Below are positions 8,142-17,665 of a DNA stretch of 64,000 nucleotides, piece by piece. Numbering within the stretch: position 1 is the stretch's first letter; the number at the start of each line of letters is the position of its first letter. The DNA lies in assembly GCA_964543485.1 (NCBI GenBank), contig CAZIYI010000001.1, positions 1-64,000 on the forward strand, given 5' to 3'. The notes below the pieces were generated by a model, which made no database searches, was not told the origin of the DNA, and saw only the letters and a list, made by a program, of their open reading frames with translations. A program made the position numbers and the translations under genes. This DNA is from UBA2259 sp964543485. Lineage in GTDB: Bacteria > Patescibacteriota > Dojkabacteria > SC72.

Positions 8142-11081
8142 CTACCCATACTTAGGATAACAACACTTTTTGTATTTCTTACCACTACCACAAGGACAAG
8201 GATCATTTCTACCTACCTTTGTACTACTTCTTTTTACAGTTTGCTGTTTCTCTACTTTACCCGGCCTGTTATCTGTTAAACTCTTAACTTCCTCTTTCTG
8301 TGTTCTAACAGGAGCTCTAAATTGATCCTCTCTTCTTACAACTCTCACTTTAAAGAATCTGTTTACTGTATTTTGATCTACATTTACTAACATCTGATCA
8401 AAAAGTTGAAAACCCTCATTCTTGTACTCTACCAATGGATCTCTTTGAGCTAAGTTTCGAAGTGATATACCCTCTCTTAGGTCTTGCATATTATCCAAAT
8501 GCTCCATCCAGTATCTATCAATACTCTGAAGAATTAATACCTTAGATAGCTCACTCATTGGGAGTGGCCCTATACCATAAATATGTTCTACAAAGGATAT
8601 GAGGATTAATCTCTTTAACTCTTTAGTTCTCTCTACTACACTCTTTTCATCTAAATTCCTAAAGTAATCTATACTACTTTTGAATTTTAATCTTTTAATA
8701 GCTTTTTCAAATATCTCCTCTGTAAGCAAGTTTTTGATCTGAACATACAGATTTCTCTCTTCAATATTGTCTATCTCCATATCACCATCTAATTGAGATT
8801 GAACAAGGAAATCTATATGCTCTAATACTTTTTTAAGTATGAATATATCTAGGGAAGAGAGCTTAAACTTTAATTCTGTACTTAATTCAATTTCCCAAGT
8901 CTCTTTTTTAGTTAATGCAAATCCATCAAATATATCTTGAAGCTGATCAATATCTAATCCCAAACAGTATTTAATATCTTGCTCTAAATCTAGTTTACTC
9001 TCAACATACTCCTGATTAGATATCTCTAATATCTTAGTTCTAAGATCATATATTATATTTCTTTGTTGATTTAATACATCATCATATTCTACTAATCGTT
9101 TACGAATATCGTAGTTGTGAGATTCTACTCTCTTTTGTGCATTCTCAATTGTTTTACCCAATATACCCATTGATATTGGAGTATCATCATCTAAGCCAAC
9201 CTGTGTCATTATGGTTTGCATTCTATCTCCACCAAAGAGTCGCATTAGTTCATCTTCGAAAGATACAAAGAATTTGGATGATCCAGGGTCTCCCTGTCTT
9301 CCAGATCTACCTCTTAACTGGTTATCAATTCTTCTTGATTCATGTCGTTCAGAACCAATGATATACAAACCACCTAACTCTTTAACACCATCTCCTAGTG
9401 CAATGTCTGTTCCTCTTCCTGCCATGTTAGTAGCTATAGTTACAGAGCCCTTCTGACCGGCTCCTGAGACAATCTTTGCCTCTCTTTCATGCTGTTTGGC
9501 ATTTAATACCTCATGCCCTATACCCTCCTTAGAAAGCATTGTAGAGAGGACTTCAGATTTCTCTACAGAGGTAGTACCAACTAGTACAGGTTGTCCCTTC
9601 TTGTTATGCTCTCTAATATCCTCCACTATTGCTCTAAATTTACCCATCTGTGTCCTATACACAACATCGTTAAAGTCTTGTCTTACTACTGGCTTGTTCG
9701 TAGGAACAACGATAGTGTCGAGATAGTAGATGGATGAAAACTCCTCTGCTTCAGTAAGTGCAGTACCAGTCATACCTGATAGATATGAGTACAATCTAAA
9801 GTAGTTTTGTAATGTAATTGTTGCCATTGTTCTACTCTCTCTTTTAACCTCAACACCCTCCTTTGCCTCAATTGCTTGGTGTAACCCCTCACTATACCTT
9901 CTCCCAGTCATAGCTCTTCCAGTAAACTCATCAATGATTAGTACCTCTCCATCTCTAACCATATATTCATCATCTCTTTTGTAAAGCTCTTTTGCTTTAA
10001 GTGCGTTATCCAAATGGTATGCTAACTGAGCATCTTCATATACATTTTTAACCTTAAGAATTTTCTCCACTTTATCTATTCCCTCATCTGTTAAAGATAC
10101 AGAGTTACTCTTCTCATCAACTGCGTAATCTTTCTCAACACTTAAGGTATTTACTAAATTAGCAAACTGTTTATACATCTCATTAGATGCCTGTGCACTA
10201 GTGGAGATGATTAACGGAGTTCTTGCCTCATCAATTAAAATGGAGTCTGCTTCATCTACGATAGCAAAATATCTAGGTCCCTGTACCCTATCTTCTAACT
10301 TGCTTACCATATTATCCCTTAGGTAATCAAAACCGTATTCATTGTTAGTTCCATATATTACATCACATCCGTATGCTTCTTTCTTAGAACATTCAATGAG
10401 ATTAACTCCACTCATATGATCATACTTAAGCCGACCAGCTAACTTCTCCTTCTTATCCCTCTCCTTAATCAGCTCCTTTGCCTCATCACCCTTAAGTTTA
10501 ATTGCTTCTTCATCAGTGATAAATCTAAACTGTGTACCAGAATTAATTGCTGCAGTAGTCATACCCAAACTGTTAAGTATATGTCCCGTCCACTCTGCAT
10601 CTCTTTTAGCAAGATAGTCATTTACTGTAACTAGGTGTGCACCCCTACCAGTTAATGCATAAAGATACAAAGGTAGATTTGCTGCTAGCGTTTTACCCTC
10701 ACCTGTAAACAGCTCAGCTACTTTGTTATCAAAAAGTACATATCCAGCCATTACCTGTACATCAAAGTGTCTATGGTTAGCAACTCTTTTAGATGCTTCT
10801 CTTACTACTGCAAAAGCTTGGGGTAATATCTCTTTTAATTTGTTTTTTTCATCTTCCAAAATTTTCTTTAATTCAATATTGTTGTAGTTATTAAACTCTT
10901 TTCTACATGTTTCTAAATCAACACCTAACTCTTTTCTAAACATTAGTGTTTTATCCCTTAACTCTACATCTGAAAGTTTGCTAATCTCATCTTCTAAAGA
11001 GGATATCTCATCTACAACCTTTTGAATTTTGTTTATCTGTTTTTCGTTAGAGTCAAACAGTCCTTCGAATATATTTTTCAT
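8142..11081 (-). CDS. secA: preprotein translocase ATPase SecA
   Basis: 979 aa. The motor shows Walker A TGEGKT (about 126-131), DEAD box VDEAD (about 276-279), NEYGFDYLRDNM, and GRGTDI...GLYIIG plus QLRGRSGRQGDPG motifs. The wing and scaffold regions follow, and the C-terminus is a SEC-C zinc motif (Cys962, Cys964, Cys973, Cys974). Compared with E. coli SecA there is an extra charged stretch of about 50 residues (about 181-232) before the KKEAYGCDVIYGTNN segment. SecA drives post-translational export through SecYEG. It is alone on its strand with a -10 box only 8 nt from its ATG. Confidence 0.97.
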   Translation of the reverse strand: MKNIFEGLFDSNEKQINKIQKVVDEISSLEDEISKLSDVELRDKTLMFRKELGVDLETCRKEFNNYNNIELKKILEDEKNKLKEILPQAFAVVREASKRVANHRHFDVQVMAGYVLFDNKVAELFTGEGKTLAANLPLYLYALTGRGAHLVTVNDYLAKRDAEWTGHILNSLGMTTAAINSGTQFRFITDEEAIKLKGDEAKELIKERDKKEKLAGRLKYDHMSGVNLIECSKKEAYGCDVIYGTNNEYGFDYLRDNMVSKLEDRVQGPRYFAIVDEADSILIDEARTPLIISTSAQASNEMYKQFANLVNTLSVEKDYAVDEKSNSVSLTDEGIDKVEKILKVKNVYEDAQLAYHLDNALKAKELYKRDDEYMVRDGEVLIIDEFTGRAMTGRRYSEGLHQAIEAKEGVEVKRESRTMATITLQNYFRLYSYLSGMTGTALTEAEEFSSIYYLDTIVVPTNKPVVRQDFNDVVYRTQMGKFRAIVEDIREHNKKGQPVLVGTTSVEKSEVLSTMLSKEGIGHEVLNAKQHEREAKIVSGAGQKGSVTIATNMAGRGTDIALGDGVKELGGLYIIGSERHESRRIDNQLRGRSGRQGDPGSSKFFVSFEDELMRLFGGDRMQTIMTQVGLDDDTPISMGILGKTIENAQKRVESHNYDIRKRLVEYDDVLNQQRNIIYDLRTKILEISNQEYVESKLDLEQDIKYCLGLDIDQLQDIFDGFALTKKETWEIELSTELKFKLSSLDIFILKKVLEHIDFLVQSQLDGDMEIDNIEERNLYVQIKNLLTEEIFEKAIKRLKFKSSIDYFRNLDEKSVVERTKELKRLILISFVEHIYGIGPLPMSELSKVLILQSIDRYWMEHLDNMQDLREGISLRNLAQRDPLVEYKNEGFQLFDQMLVNVDQNTVNRFFKVRVVRREDQFRAPVRTQKEEVKSLTDNRPGKVEKQQTVKRSSTKVGRNDPCPCGSGKKYKKCCYPKYG

Positions 11082-11089
11082 AGCTTCTG

Positions 11090-11117
11090 ATTATATCAAT
11101 TATTTAATCTAGCACAA
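11090..11117 (-). promoter_or_regulatory. candidate secA promoter (leaderless)
   Basis: Minus strand: TATAAT (11090-11095) lies 8 nt before the secA ATG, with TTGTGC (11112-11117) 16 nt further upstream. Initiation at the normal distance from the -10 box would fall at or next to the ATG. The mRNA would then have no 5' leader and no Shine-Dalgarno. Confidence 0.45.
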
Positions 11118-11163
11118 ACTAAGTTAAGTACTTTTTCATTTCTAATGTCTACAATGTATATAT

Positions 11164-12690
11164 ATGATATCACCTCTACTACTGTTTACTCTTTTAACAG
11201 TTACTCCTGTATGGACTAGCAAGGAGATATTTACTAGTTGGATGGATAAGGGGCAGGGATATGAGTACATCTTAGAAATATATACAGATAGGGGGTTTAA
11301 TACCCTCTACCTTTCTAAAGAGCCAACTACAAAGATATATACATATACCACCTACTACGATACTAATCTTTACTTCCAAAGAGTAAAATATTACCCAGCT
11401 ACCTCTCCAGAGAGTTATGAATATATGGATTTGGGACAGTTCTATTTAAACCTAGAATACGGTATTTACAGTGAAGATATACCTGATATATTTCCTACAA
11501 CCCCAACTCCTCCCCAACCCCCTGCGGAACCTCAACCTGAACCCGAAGAGAACATCCCTGATCCAGTTATAGAAGAAGATATTCCAGAAGATGTTTTAGA
11601 TATACCAACAGAGAAGGTATTTACTCTTTCTCAAAACACAGATTACAGAGAAGATATTTTAAGTAACTCACAAACAGCAGTACTGGGTACAAGTACTCAA
11701 AATACAGAAATATGTAATATCTCTTTACTTAGAGATGATGAAATTAAAATTAAATCATGGGAGTGTCCTTTGGATATACAGATATCTAAAGTTGAATATC
11801 TAAATTGGGATGATTACAAGTCATTAGAGATACACGGTACATATCCTAATTACATTAATTCAGATATTAAGATATATGGATGTAAAAAGTTTACTCTTTT
11901 TGAACCTAAAACATGGTTTGGATGTAAAGAGATTCTAGTAGATACATACAAAGGTGATATTAAATTAATATATTCTGGGAATATATATATTGATGGGGGT
12001 GTGCTAAAGGGTAGTAACTTCGGATTCATGGATACATCTTTTTACTTAGGTAACAGAGTAAAAGATGATATTTCTAAAAGTAAGGTACAGATATATTTAA
12101 ATATATATTCCCAATTTAAGAGTAAAGAGTGGATAGATATACAGTATACAATTAAAAAAGATGTTACTCTTCCTCAATTAAAAGAAGCTATCGTTAAAAA
12201 ACCTTTTTCCTTTCCAATAGATAGGTTAATTGGGGTTACACAGTGGCATGGATGTACACAGTATCAGTGTCCTCATAAAGGGATAGATTTTGGTGCTAGT
12301 CTAAACAAAGTAATATCAATTGGAGATGGTAGCGTAACTAAGGTTGGGTATGATATGTATGGTGGAGAGTGTAATCAGGGTGGTAACTATGTAATTGTTA
12401 AACATACCAATGGTATGTACTCTACTTACTTTCATTTAGATTCTTACAGTGTAAGTGTAGGTACAAAGGTTAGTAAGGGAACATTAATCGGTATATCTGG
12501 TAACAGTGGCAAAAAGAACTGTCAGCCATTGAAATATCATTTACATTTTGAAACTAGAAATGGTTCTAGTTCTTCTACTCATGTTAATCCTGTTGAGTAT
12601 ATTGATGTTGATTGGAATTTAATTCCTACTCTTGGATATATTCAATATCCTGGTAGACTAACAGGGAATAACCCTCATCCTAATTTTTAG
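11164..12690 (+). CDS. exported M23-family peptidase (LytM-like)
   Basis: 508 aa. A short N-terminal signal segment (about 1-18) is followed by an extracellular domain, then a Pro/Glu-rich linker (about 112-150), a middle beta domain with paired cysteines, and a C-terminal M23 domain (about 355-480). Zinc ligands are visible as His371 and Asp375 (HKGID) and the HLH pair at 459-461; HxxxD plus HxH is the family signature. M23 enzymes cut peptidoglycan cross-bridges, so a role in wall remodelling is likely. The hypothetical gene downstream is only 9 nt away and probably co-transcribed. Divergent from secA. Confidence 0.88.
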   Translation: MISPLLLFTLLTVTPVWTSKEIFTSWMDKGQGYEYILEIYTDRGFNTLYLSKEPTTKIYTYTTYYDTNLYFQRVKYYPATSPESYEYMDLGQFYLNLEYGIYSEDIPDIFPTTPTPPQPPAEPQPEPEENIPDPVIEEDIPEDVLDIPTEKVFTLSQNTDYREDILSNSQTAVLGTSTQNTEICNISLLRDDEIKIKSWECPLDIQISKVEYLNWDDYKSLEIHGTYPNYINSDIKIYGCKKFTLFEPKTWFGCKEILVDTYKGDIKLIYSGNIYIDGGVLKGSNFGFMDTSFYLGNRVKDDISKSKVQIYLNIYSQFKSKEWIDIQYTIKKDVTLPQLKEAIVKKPFSFPIDRLIGVTQWHGCTQYQCPHKGIDFGASLNKVISIGDGSVTKVGYDMYGGECNQGGNYVIVKHTNGMYSTYFHLDSYSVSVGTKVSKGTLIGISGNSGKKNCQPLKYHLHFETRNGSSSSTHVNPVEYIDVDWNLIPTLGYIQYPGRLTGNNPHPNF

Positions 12691-12699
12691 TTTTTTAAT

Positions 12700-13287
12700 A
12701 TGTTTAAAGAGATTCTTTTTTACATTCTTTCTTTAATATTTTCTAAACAGGAAGATATATATATTAAAGAGTATATGATTGATACTAAGTATGTTCCTCA
12801 ATATATATATTGGATAGATGATATTAATGTTTTACTTTCATCATATGGGTATACAGAGATTTTTAATACATACAACAGAAAGAGTAATGCCATTGATACA
12901 TGTAAAAACTGTATTTATGGGTATGACAAGGGGTTTGTATATTGTAAGTATGAAAACAGAGATATATCTAGTATGAAAGAGTTTAGTACAACAATTGAGG
13001 TATATGATATTAAAAACAATTTAATATTTTCTAAGGATATATTTCCTACAGTAGCTCCAATTGTATGTAAAAGAGATTACATAGTACTTAAGACAAATGA
13101 TCCTAATCTAGAAGAGAATACATATGTTTTTGATATTAAGAAGGATATTTTTGAGATATATGAGGAAAGGATTGAGAACAAAGAGTGTTATTCAAAAGAT
13201 ATGAGTAAGAAGATTGTAACAGATGAGTATTATAGACTATGGTTTTATGAAAAGAAAATAGGAAAAGTAATAGGGCTAGAAAAATAA
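12700..13287 (+). CDS. hypothetical protein, possibly exported
   Basis: 195 aa; family not recognised. The N-terminus has a hydrophobic run (about 2-14, MFKEILFYILSLIF) that could be a signal or anchor. The remainder is rich in Tyr, Ile, Lys and Asp with a CKNC pair near 67-70 and further cysteines, suggesting a folded domain outside the cytoplasm. It follows the M23 gene after 9 nt. A partner role for the peptidase is possible but is only inferred from position. Confidence 0.55.
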   Translation: MFKEILFYILSLIFSKQEDIYIKEYMIDTKYVPQYIYWIDDINVLLSSYGYTEIFNTYNRKSNAIDTCKNCIYGYDKGFVYCKYENRDISSMKEFSTTIEVYDIKNNLIFSKDIFPTVAPIVCKRDYIVLKTNDPNLEENTYVFDIKKDIFEIYEERIENKECYSKDMSKKIVTDEYYRLWFYEKKIGKVIGLEK

Positions 13288-13291
13288 AAAT

Positions 13292-13334
13292 GGGGGTTGT
13301 GCTTTATGCACTAACACATAAAGTCTTCTCCCCC
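13292..13334 (-). terminator. intrinsic terminator of histidine-kinase operon
   Basis: On the minus strand a GGGGG arm pairs with CCCCC, enclosing a second CTTTATG/CATAAAG helix, and is followed directly by ATTTTTATTTTT. The position, about 70 nt after the histidine-kinase stop codon, fits rho-independent termination on the minus strand. The plus-strand side lacks a U-run, so it is not clearly bidirectional. Confidence 0.6.
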
Positions 13335-13406
13335 TAGTGATTGCTAAGATTGTACATTTTTCTATGTATTTTTTCAATACAAAGGGGATATTTATTTATT
13401 AAATCT

Positions 13407-15659
13407 CTATCTCTTTAATCCAAGTTTTTGGAATCTATCTACCTCATCTGCAGGATCAATCTTTTGACCGTTATACTTAGGTAGTGTAAATGTAAATGTA
13501 CTACCCTCTCCGACTTTACTTTTTACATCAACCGTACCACCCATAAGTCTTACTAATCCAAATGTAATGTACAGACCTAGTCCTGTTCCTCCTGGTCTTA
13601 CTATCTCTGATTCTAAGTAGTTATCTACTCTATAGAATTTTTCTCCTAGTTTAGATAAATATTCTTGAGGAATCCCCTTCCCTGTATCTTTAACACTTAC
13701 AATAACATTGTTATCTCCTGATGTTGCAGATACTGTAATACTTCCCTTCTCTGTGTATTTAATAGCGTTACCAAGCAAATTATTCAATACCTCTGCTACT
13801 CTAATTCTGTCTGCATATGCGTATGGTAAATTAGGTTGTACATTTTTTGTAAAAGAAATTCCTGCTTTAAGGTCTTTCTCATGTCCATGCATAGACATCT
13901 CTATCTCTTCTTGTATGTTTACTTTCTCATGTTTAATCTCTACTTTATCTCCTTCTAATTTAGCAGATGTAAGTAGGGTATTTATTAATCCTATTTCTGT
14001 TTCTACTGCATTACTTATTCTGTCAATATATTTTTTAAAGTTTGCAGGATTACTATGTATATATTTTTGTAATAGCTCAATATTTAATTTAACAACAGTA
14101 GCAGGAGTTCTTAATTCATGTCCCATTATATCTATCATATCTGCTTCTTTTCTTCTTGCTTCTTGTAATTCTAATACTTTGGTTTGTAATTCTTTTGTTT
14201 GATCATTTACTTTTTGTTGGAGAGTTTGGTTAAAGTTCTGAAGTTCTAAATATAAAAATGCTCTTACAAGTGAAATGTGCGTGTTTTGAACAATACTATC
14301 CAGGAAATCAATATCTCCAACCGTATATGAATTACGATTTGGATTTTGACCAATTAATACAGCACCCTCAAATCTATCTCGTTCTCGTAAAGAAAATATG
14401 ATTTCAATTGAGTTCTTTTTCATAAAAGAAAGTATTGATTCTCTTTTCTTATCAATAATCAATTTCCCTGCCCTTTTGTTGTTGTTAAGCTCTGAGTAGA
14501 TTAAGATTCTATGGCTGTTTAAATTCTTCCATTCGTTTAGGGTTTGAACTATATCTTCAAATGCCACCTCCGCGTTCCCCTCCTGTTTGTTTTTAATTAA
14601 TTTTCCATCTCTATCAAAGAGAATGATAAATACTAATTCACTCTTAAATGATTGATTAATCAAATTTAAAAGATTACTTACTATACTATCTACATCTAAT
14701 GTTTCAGAGTTTTTACTAGTGAGTAGTCTTAGACTTTTTACTGGGTTATAGTTGGAATAAATATATTTTTCAGCTAAAAAACTTTCAATTTTTTTAAATA
14801 TATTTTCCAGAATTACCGTTAATACCACAGACAAAGCCAATAGTTTTATTATCCCCATACCAGTAAAATCGATTTCCCAAAGGGGTATAACAATAAATAG
14901 AACTATTGAGATAAAGGTTACAATAGCGATAGATTTTAAGAATGTCCCAACAACTCTCCCGAGAACAACTCTTGTATCAAGAAAACGTGTTGTAAGAATA
15001 GAATATCCAACAATTATGGTCCAAATAGAGTTACCAATAGTACTGAATTTATAATACTGCGTGTTATCAAATACTAAAGGAAATACAAAATCAAAAAGTA
15101 AAACAGGTACCAACATAATGATTCCACCTGCTACATAGTGTTGAACCTGTCTCTTTTCTATACCTGATAAAGTTCTTGCTTGTTTTATGTAATAACCCAC
15201 TACATATATTGCTGTAATAAATTCCGGAAGACCGTATAGAATATATAGCGGTCCCATTGTAGCGATTGTATTATGCATTTCTGAAACATGTACCGTTGAT
15301 AAAACAATAGAATCAGTAAACCACATTATCAATGTCACAATGAACATGTAGACAAAGGTTAGTAAAAAGAATCTCCTAAACTTCTTTTCTAACTCAACAG
15401 GATATACCGTAGCGAAAAGAATAAGTCCTAATGTCATAAAATACGCCATTGTATAGACAATTTTTAGCCATATGGTTGTATCAAACAAAACGGGATTTGA
15501 ATAAAAGAAAATACTTAAGGACCATAATCCTAAAAATAGAGCTGATAGAAAATAGAATCTTTTTTCTCGATTCTTTGTATCCGACAGCAATACAAAGAAA
15601 CCCATCCCAACTTGGATTATTCCTGAGAATAGATTGATAAAGCCTATTAAATCAGTCAT
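13407..15659 (-). CDS. membrane sensor histidine kinase (orphan)
   Basis: 750 aa. The first 290 residues hold about nine hydrophobic segments, resembling the N-terminal 7TM histidine-kinase sensor plus two more. A GAF-like domain (about 315-470), a coiled coil (about 475-508), a HisKA domain with the phosphorylated His514 (GHELRTP) and an HATPase domain follow; N, G1 and G2 boxes are visible as NLLGNAIKYT, DTGKGIP and GGTGLGLYI. No response regulator gene is near, so its partner must lie elsewhere. The methyltransferase gene stops 1 nt upstream, indicating an operon. Confidence 0.9.
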   Translation of the reverse strand: MTDLIGFINLFSGIIQVGMGFFVLLSDTKNREKRFYFLSALFLGLWSLSIFFYSNPVLFDTTIWLKIVYTMAYFMTLGLILFATVYPVELEKKFRRFFLLTFVYMFIVTLIMWFTDSIVLSTVHVSEMHNTIATMGPLYILYGLPEFITAIYVVGYYIKQARTLSGIEKRQVQHYVAGGIIMLVPVLLFDFVFPLVFDNTQYYKFSTIGNSIWTIIVGYSILTTRFLDTRVVLGRVVGTFLKSIAIVTFISIVLFIVIPLWEIDFTGMGIIKLLALSVVLTVILENIFKKIESFLAEKYIYSNYNPVKSLRLLTSKNSETLDVDSIVSNLLNLINQSFKSELVFIILFDRDGKLIKNKQEGNAEVAFEDIVQTLNEWKNLNSHRILIYSELNNNKRAGKLIIDKKRESILSFMKKNSIEIIFSLRERDRFEGAVLIGQNPNRNSYTVGDIDFLDSIVQNTHISLVRAFLYLELQNFNQTLQQKVNDQTKELQTKVLELQEARRKEADMIDIMGHELRTPATVVKLNIELLQKYIHSNPANFKKYIDRISNAVETEIGLINTLLTSAKLEGDKVEIKHEKVNIQEEIEMSMHGHEKDLKAGISFTKNVQPNLPYAYADRIRVAEVLNNLLGNAIKYTEKGSITVSATSGDNNVIVSVKDTGKGIPQEYLSKLGEKFYRVDNYLESEIVRPGGTGLGLYITFGLVRLMGGTVDVKSKVGEGSTFTFTLPKYNGQKIDPADEVDRFQKLGLKR

Positions 15660-15660
15660 T

Positions 15661-17004
15661 TTATTTCTTTAATACTAACCCACAATTTGTTATATACAAA
15701 GGACATTCAGGCAGATCATCCATAGCAACCCAACTATTCAAATCTTCTTTTTTAATTAAATCCTTGAGCATATACGAAGGATATACATCATCTCTATATT
15801 CATCTATAACATCCGTTGTAACTTTCATTGAAAGCAACATTTGCAAGATATAGGAAACTTTTAACTTCGAAAGAAGATAGTGGTTCCAGTTATAGAAAAG
15901 ATCAGACTCTTTATTATGTACCTTTGTTAATTTTTTTACCTCTTGTCCACCAAAATACTTTGAATTACTAACCACACTTTTTCCATACACATATTCAGGC
16001 ATCTTTTTTGTTAATGACGGGAATATTGAACAGTATATTAAATGTAGAGTATTTAATTGAACGGTGTACATTGGATCAAGAGAATCTACAACAAACAAAG
16101 CGTTTTTCTTTCCTTTTACTTTTGAAACTTCTAAAAGTTTTTTGTATTCATCCTCACATAGATAGGCCGTACCATGACTAGAGAAAAAGCCGTCAAAGTA
16201 GTTATCTGGTTGTAATTTAGTAAATTCTATAAAATCTCCCGTTACTAGTGTCACATACTCATCACTTTTCTCTATAAGGGAAGCATCTTCTGTAGACATT
16301 TTGGTTTGCCATGGTATTTGATAATAGTCTAGAGAATTTTGAGTAGCAACAATTGAGTGTGGAGATATATCAACACTATATAGCTCGATTTTCTTATCCT
16401 TAAACTTTTCATGAAGTTTATTTCGTAACATTAATGTAGACCATCCAGATCCCGGACCATATTCAATAACTCTTACCGTATCTCCTGAAGGTTCTATGTT
16501 GTCAACTAAATATGTAATATCATTTAATGCTGTCTTTAGTGAGGTTGGGTTTAGCCCCTTTCCAAACATTCTAATAATTTCATATTCATCCCACCTATCA
16601 ATTGACTTAATATCACTAGATAAAGAAACCATTTCTTTATAATACTCTTTACACTTTTCAAGAAATAGCTTTTTATGATTTACATTAACTAGTGGTATAC
16701 CAGGAGCAATTTTTTTGTATGCCTCTTCAAGTTCTGGATTCCTTTTATCTAACCAATACTCTTGTCTTTCTGATTTAAACAGTATTGGTGGAGATTTTTT
16801 ACTTGGACTGTCTTGCACAACTGGTAACTCTTGAGGGTGCTTCTCGATATCGTCTTCCTTTGTCTCTGCCACTTGATTCTCTTTCTCATACTTTTCAAAT
16901 CCAAGATCTTTTTCAATATTTGGCATTATTGCAGAACTTGAAGCTTCTGGATTTAATTCCTCATGAACAAATCTCTCTGGGAATCTTGTGTTTTCTTTCT
17001 CCAT
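15661..17004 (-). CDS. class I SAM-dependent methyltransferase with long N-terminal extension
   Basis: 447 aa. The first 75 residues are polar, Glu/Pro/Ser-rich and probably disordered. A Rossmann-type methyltransferase follows: motif I is VIEYGPGSGWS (about 179-189), an acidic residue ends the next strand (YSVDIS), and a GDFIEF segment stands for motif III. The substrate is unknown. Gene order (methyltransferase, then histidine kinase, 1-nt gap) suggests that the two act in one response, which is inference. No membrane segment. Confidence 0.7.
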   Translation of the reverse strand: MEKENTRFPERFVHEELNPEASSSAIMPNIEKDLGFEKYEKENQVAETKEDDIEKHPQELPVVQDSPSKKSPPILFKSERQEYWLDKRNPELEEAYKKIAPGIPLVNVNHKKLFLEKCKEYYKEMVSLSSDIKSIDRWDEYEIIRMFGKGLNPTSLKTALNDITYLVDNIEPSGDTVRVIEYGPGSGWSTLMLRNKLHEKFKDKKIELYSVDISPHSIVATQNSLDYYQIPWQTKMSTEDASLIEKSDEYVTLVTGDFIEFTKLQPDNYFDGFFSSHGTAYLCEDEYKKLLEVSKVKGKKNALFVVDSLDPMYTVQLNTLHLIYCSIFPSLTKKMPEYVYGKSVVSNSKYFGGQEVKKLTKVHNKESDLFYNWNHYLLSKLKVSYILQMLLSMKVTTDVIDEYRDDVYPSYMLKDLIKKEDLNSWVAMDDLPECPLYITNCGLVLKK

Positions 17005-17136
17005 TTCTTAGTTATTTAATTTAAAAGTACATATATCTTTAGATTCTACTTTACTAAACTGTTAGTGTAAATAGTATCATTTCGTCTTTTCAAACATCCT
17101 TCCTCTTTCCTATGATTAGGGATTCTAAAGTAAATC

Positions 17137-17619
17137 TCAAAATATCAGAGTAAGTATATATATAATCATTCCTATACTAAATCCTACTTTTAATACAATA
17201 CTAACTAATACTCCAATAAAAGAGCCAATACCTGCTCTTAAACTTTGATTAAAATCTTTTTTAGCAAATATTAATTCAAAAAGAGTAGCACCAATTAAAG
17301 AACCTATAAACATACCAGGGATATTTCCAACTAACATACCAATAATTACACCAACTATTGCCCCTATCATACCCCATTTAGATCCACCTAATTTCTTAGC
17401 ACCCAATGCTATTACAATATTATCAATAAATGTTGAGAGTAAAGATAATATAAATAAAATTATAAGAATAGTTGGAGTAATAACTACAAACTTACCCATT
17501 AAAGCAAGTATAAATACCGAGATATATACCAACCATACACCTGGTAAAGATATGAGTGTAAGCACTATTCCTATTAATGCTAATACTCCTAATACAATGT
17601 ACATTACTATTTCAAACAT
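17137..17619 (-). CDS. DUF456 family membrane protein
   Basis: 160 aa, almost entirely hydrophobic, with about four to five TM segments and glycine-rich GxxxG-like repeats (IGAIVGVIIGMLVG, MFIGSLIGATLFE). The arrangement LPGVWLVY near the start, LGAKKLGGSKWG in the middle and two Gly-rich helices is the DUF456 pattern. Function is unknown for the family. A TATAAT box lies 5 nt before the ATG, suggesting a leaderless transcript. Divergent from the first GT-C gene. Confidence 0.8.
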   Translation of the reverse strand: MFEIVMYIVLGVLALIGIVLTLISLPGVWLVYISVFILALMGKFVVITPTILIILFILSLLSTFIDNIVIALGAKKLGGSKWGMIGAIVGVIIGMLVGNIPGMFIGSLIGATLFELIFAKKDFNQSLRAGIGSFIGVLVSIVLKVGFSIGMIIYILTLIF

Positions 17620-17665
17620 ACTGTATTATACTATTTTTATTAAAAAATAAGGTATACTCATAAGT
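17620..17665. promoter_or_regulatory. divergent promoter pair with -10 boxes next to both ATGs
   Basis: In this 46-bp gap, TATAAT (minus strand, 17625-17630) sits 5 nt before the DUF456 ATG and TATACT (plus strand, 17653-17658) sits 7 nt before the GT-C ATG. Neither has a good -35 box. Both transcripts would begin at or close to the initiation codon. Confidence 0.4.
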
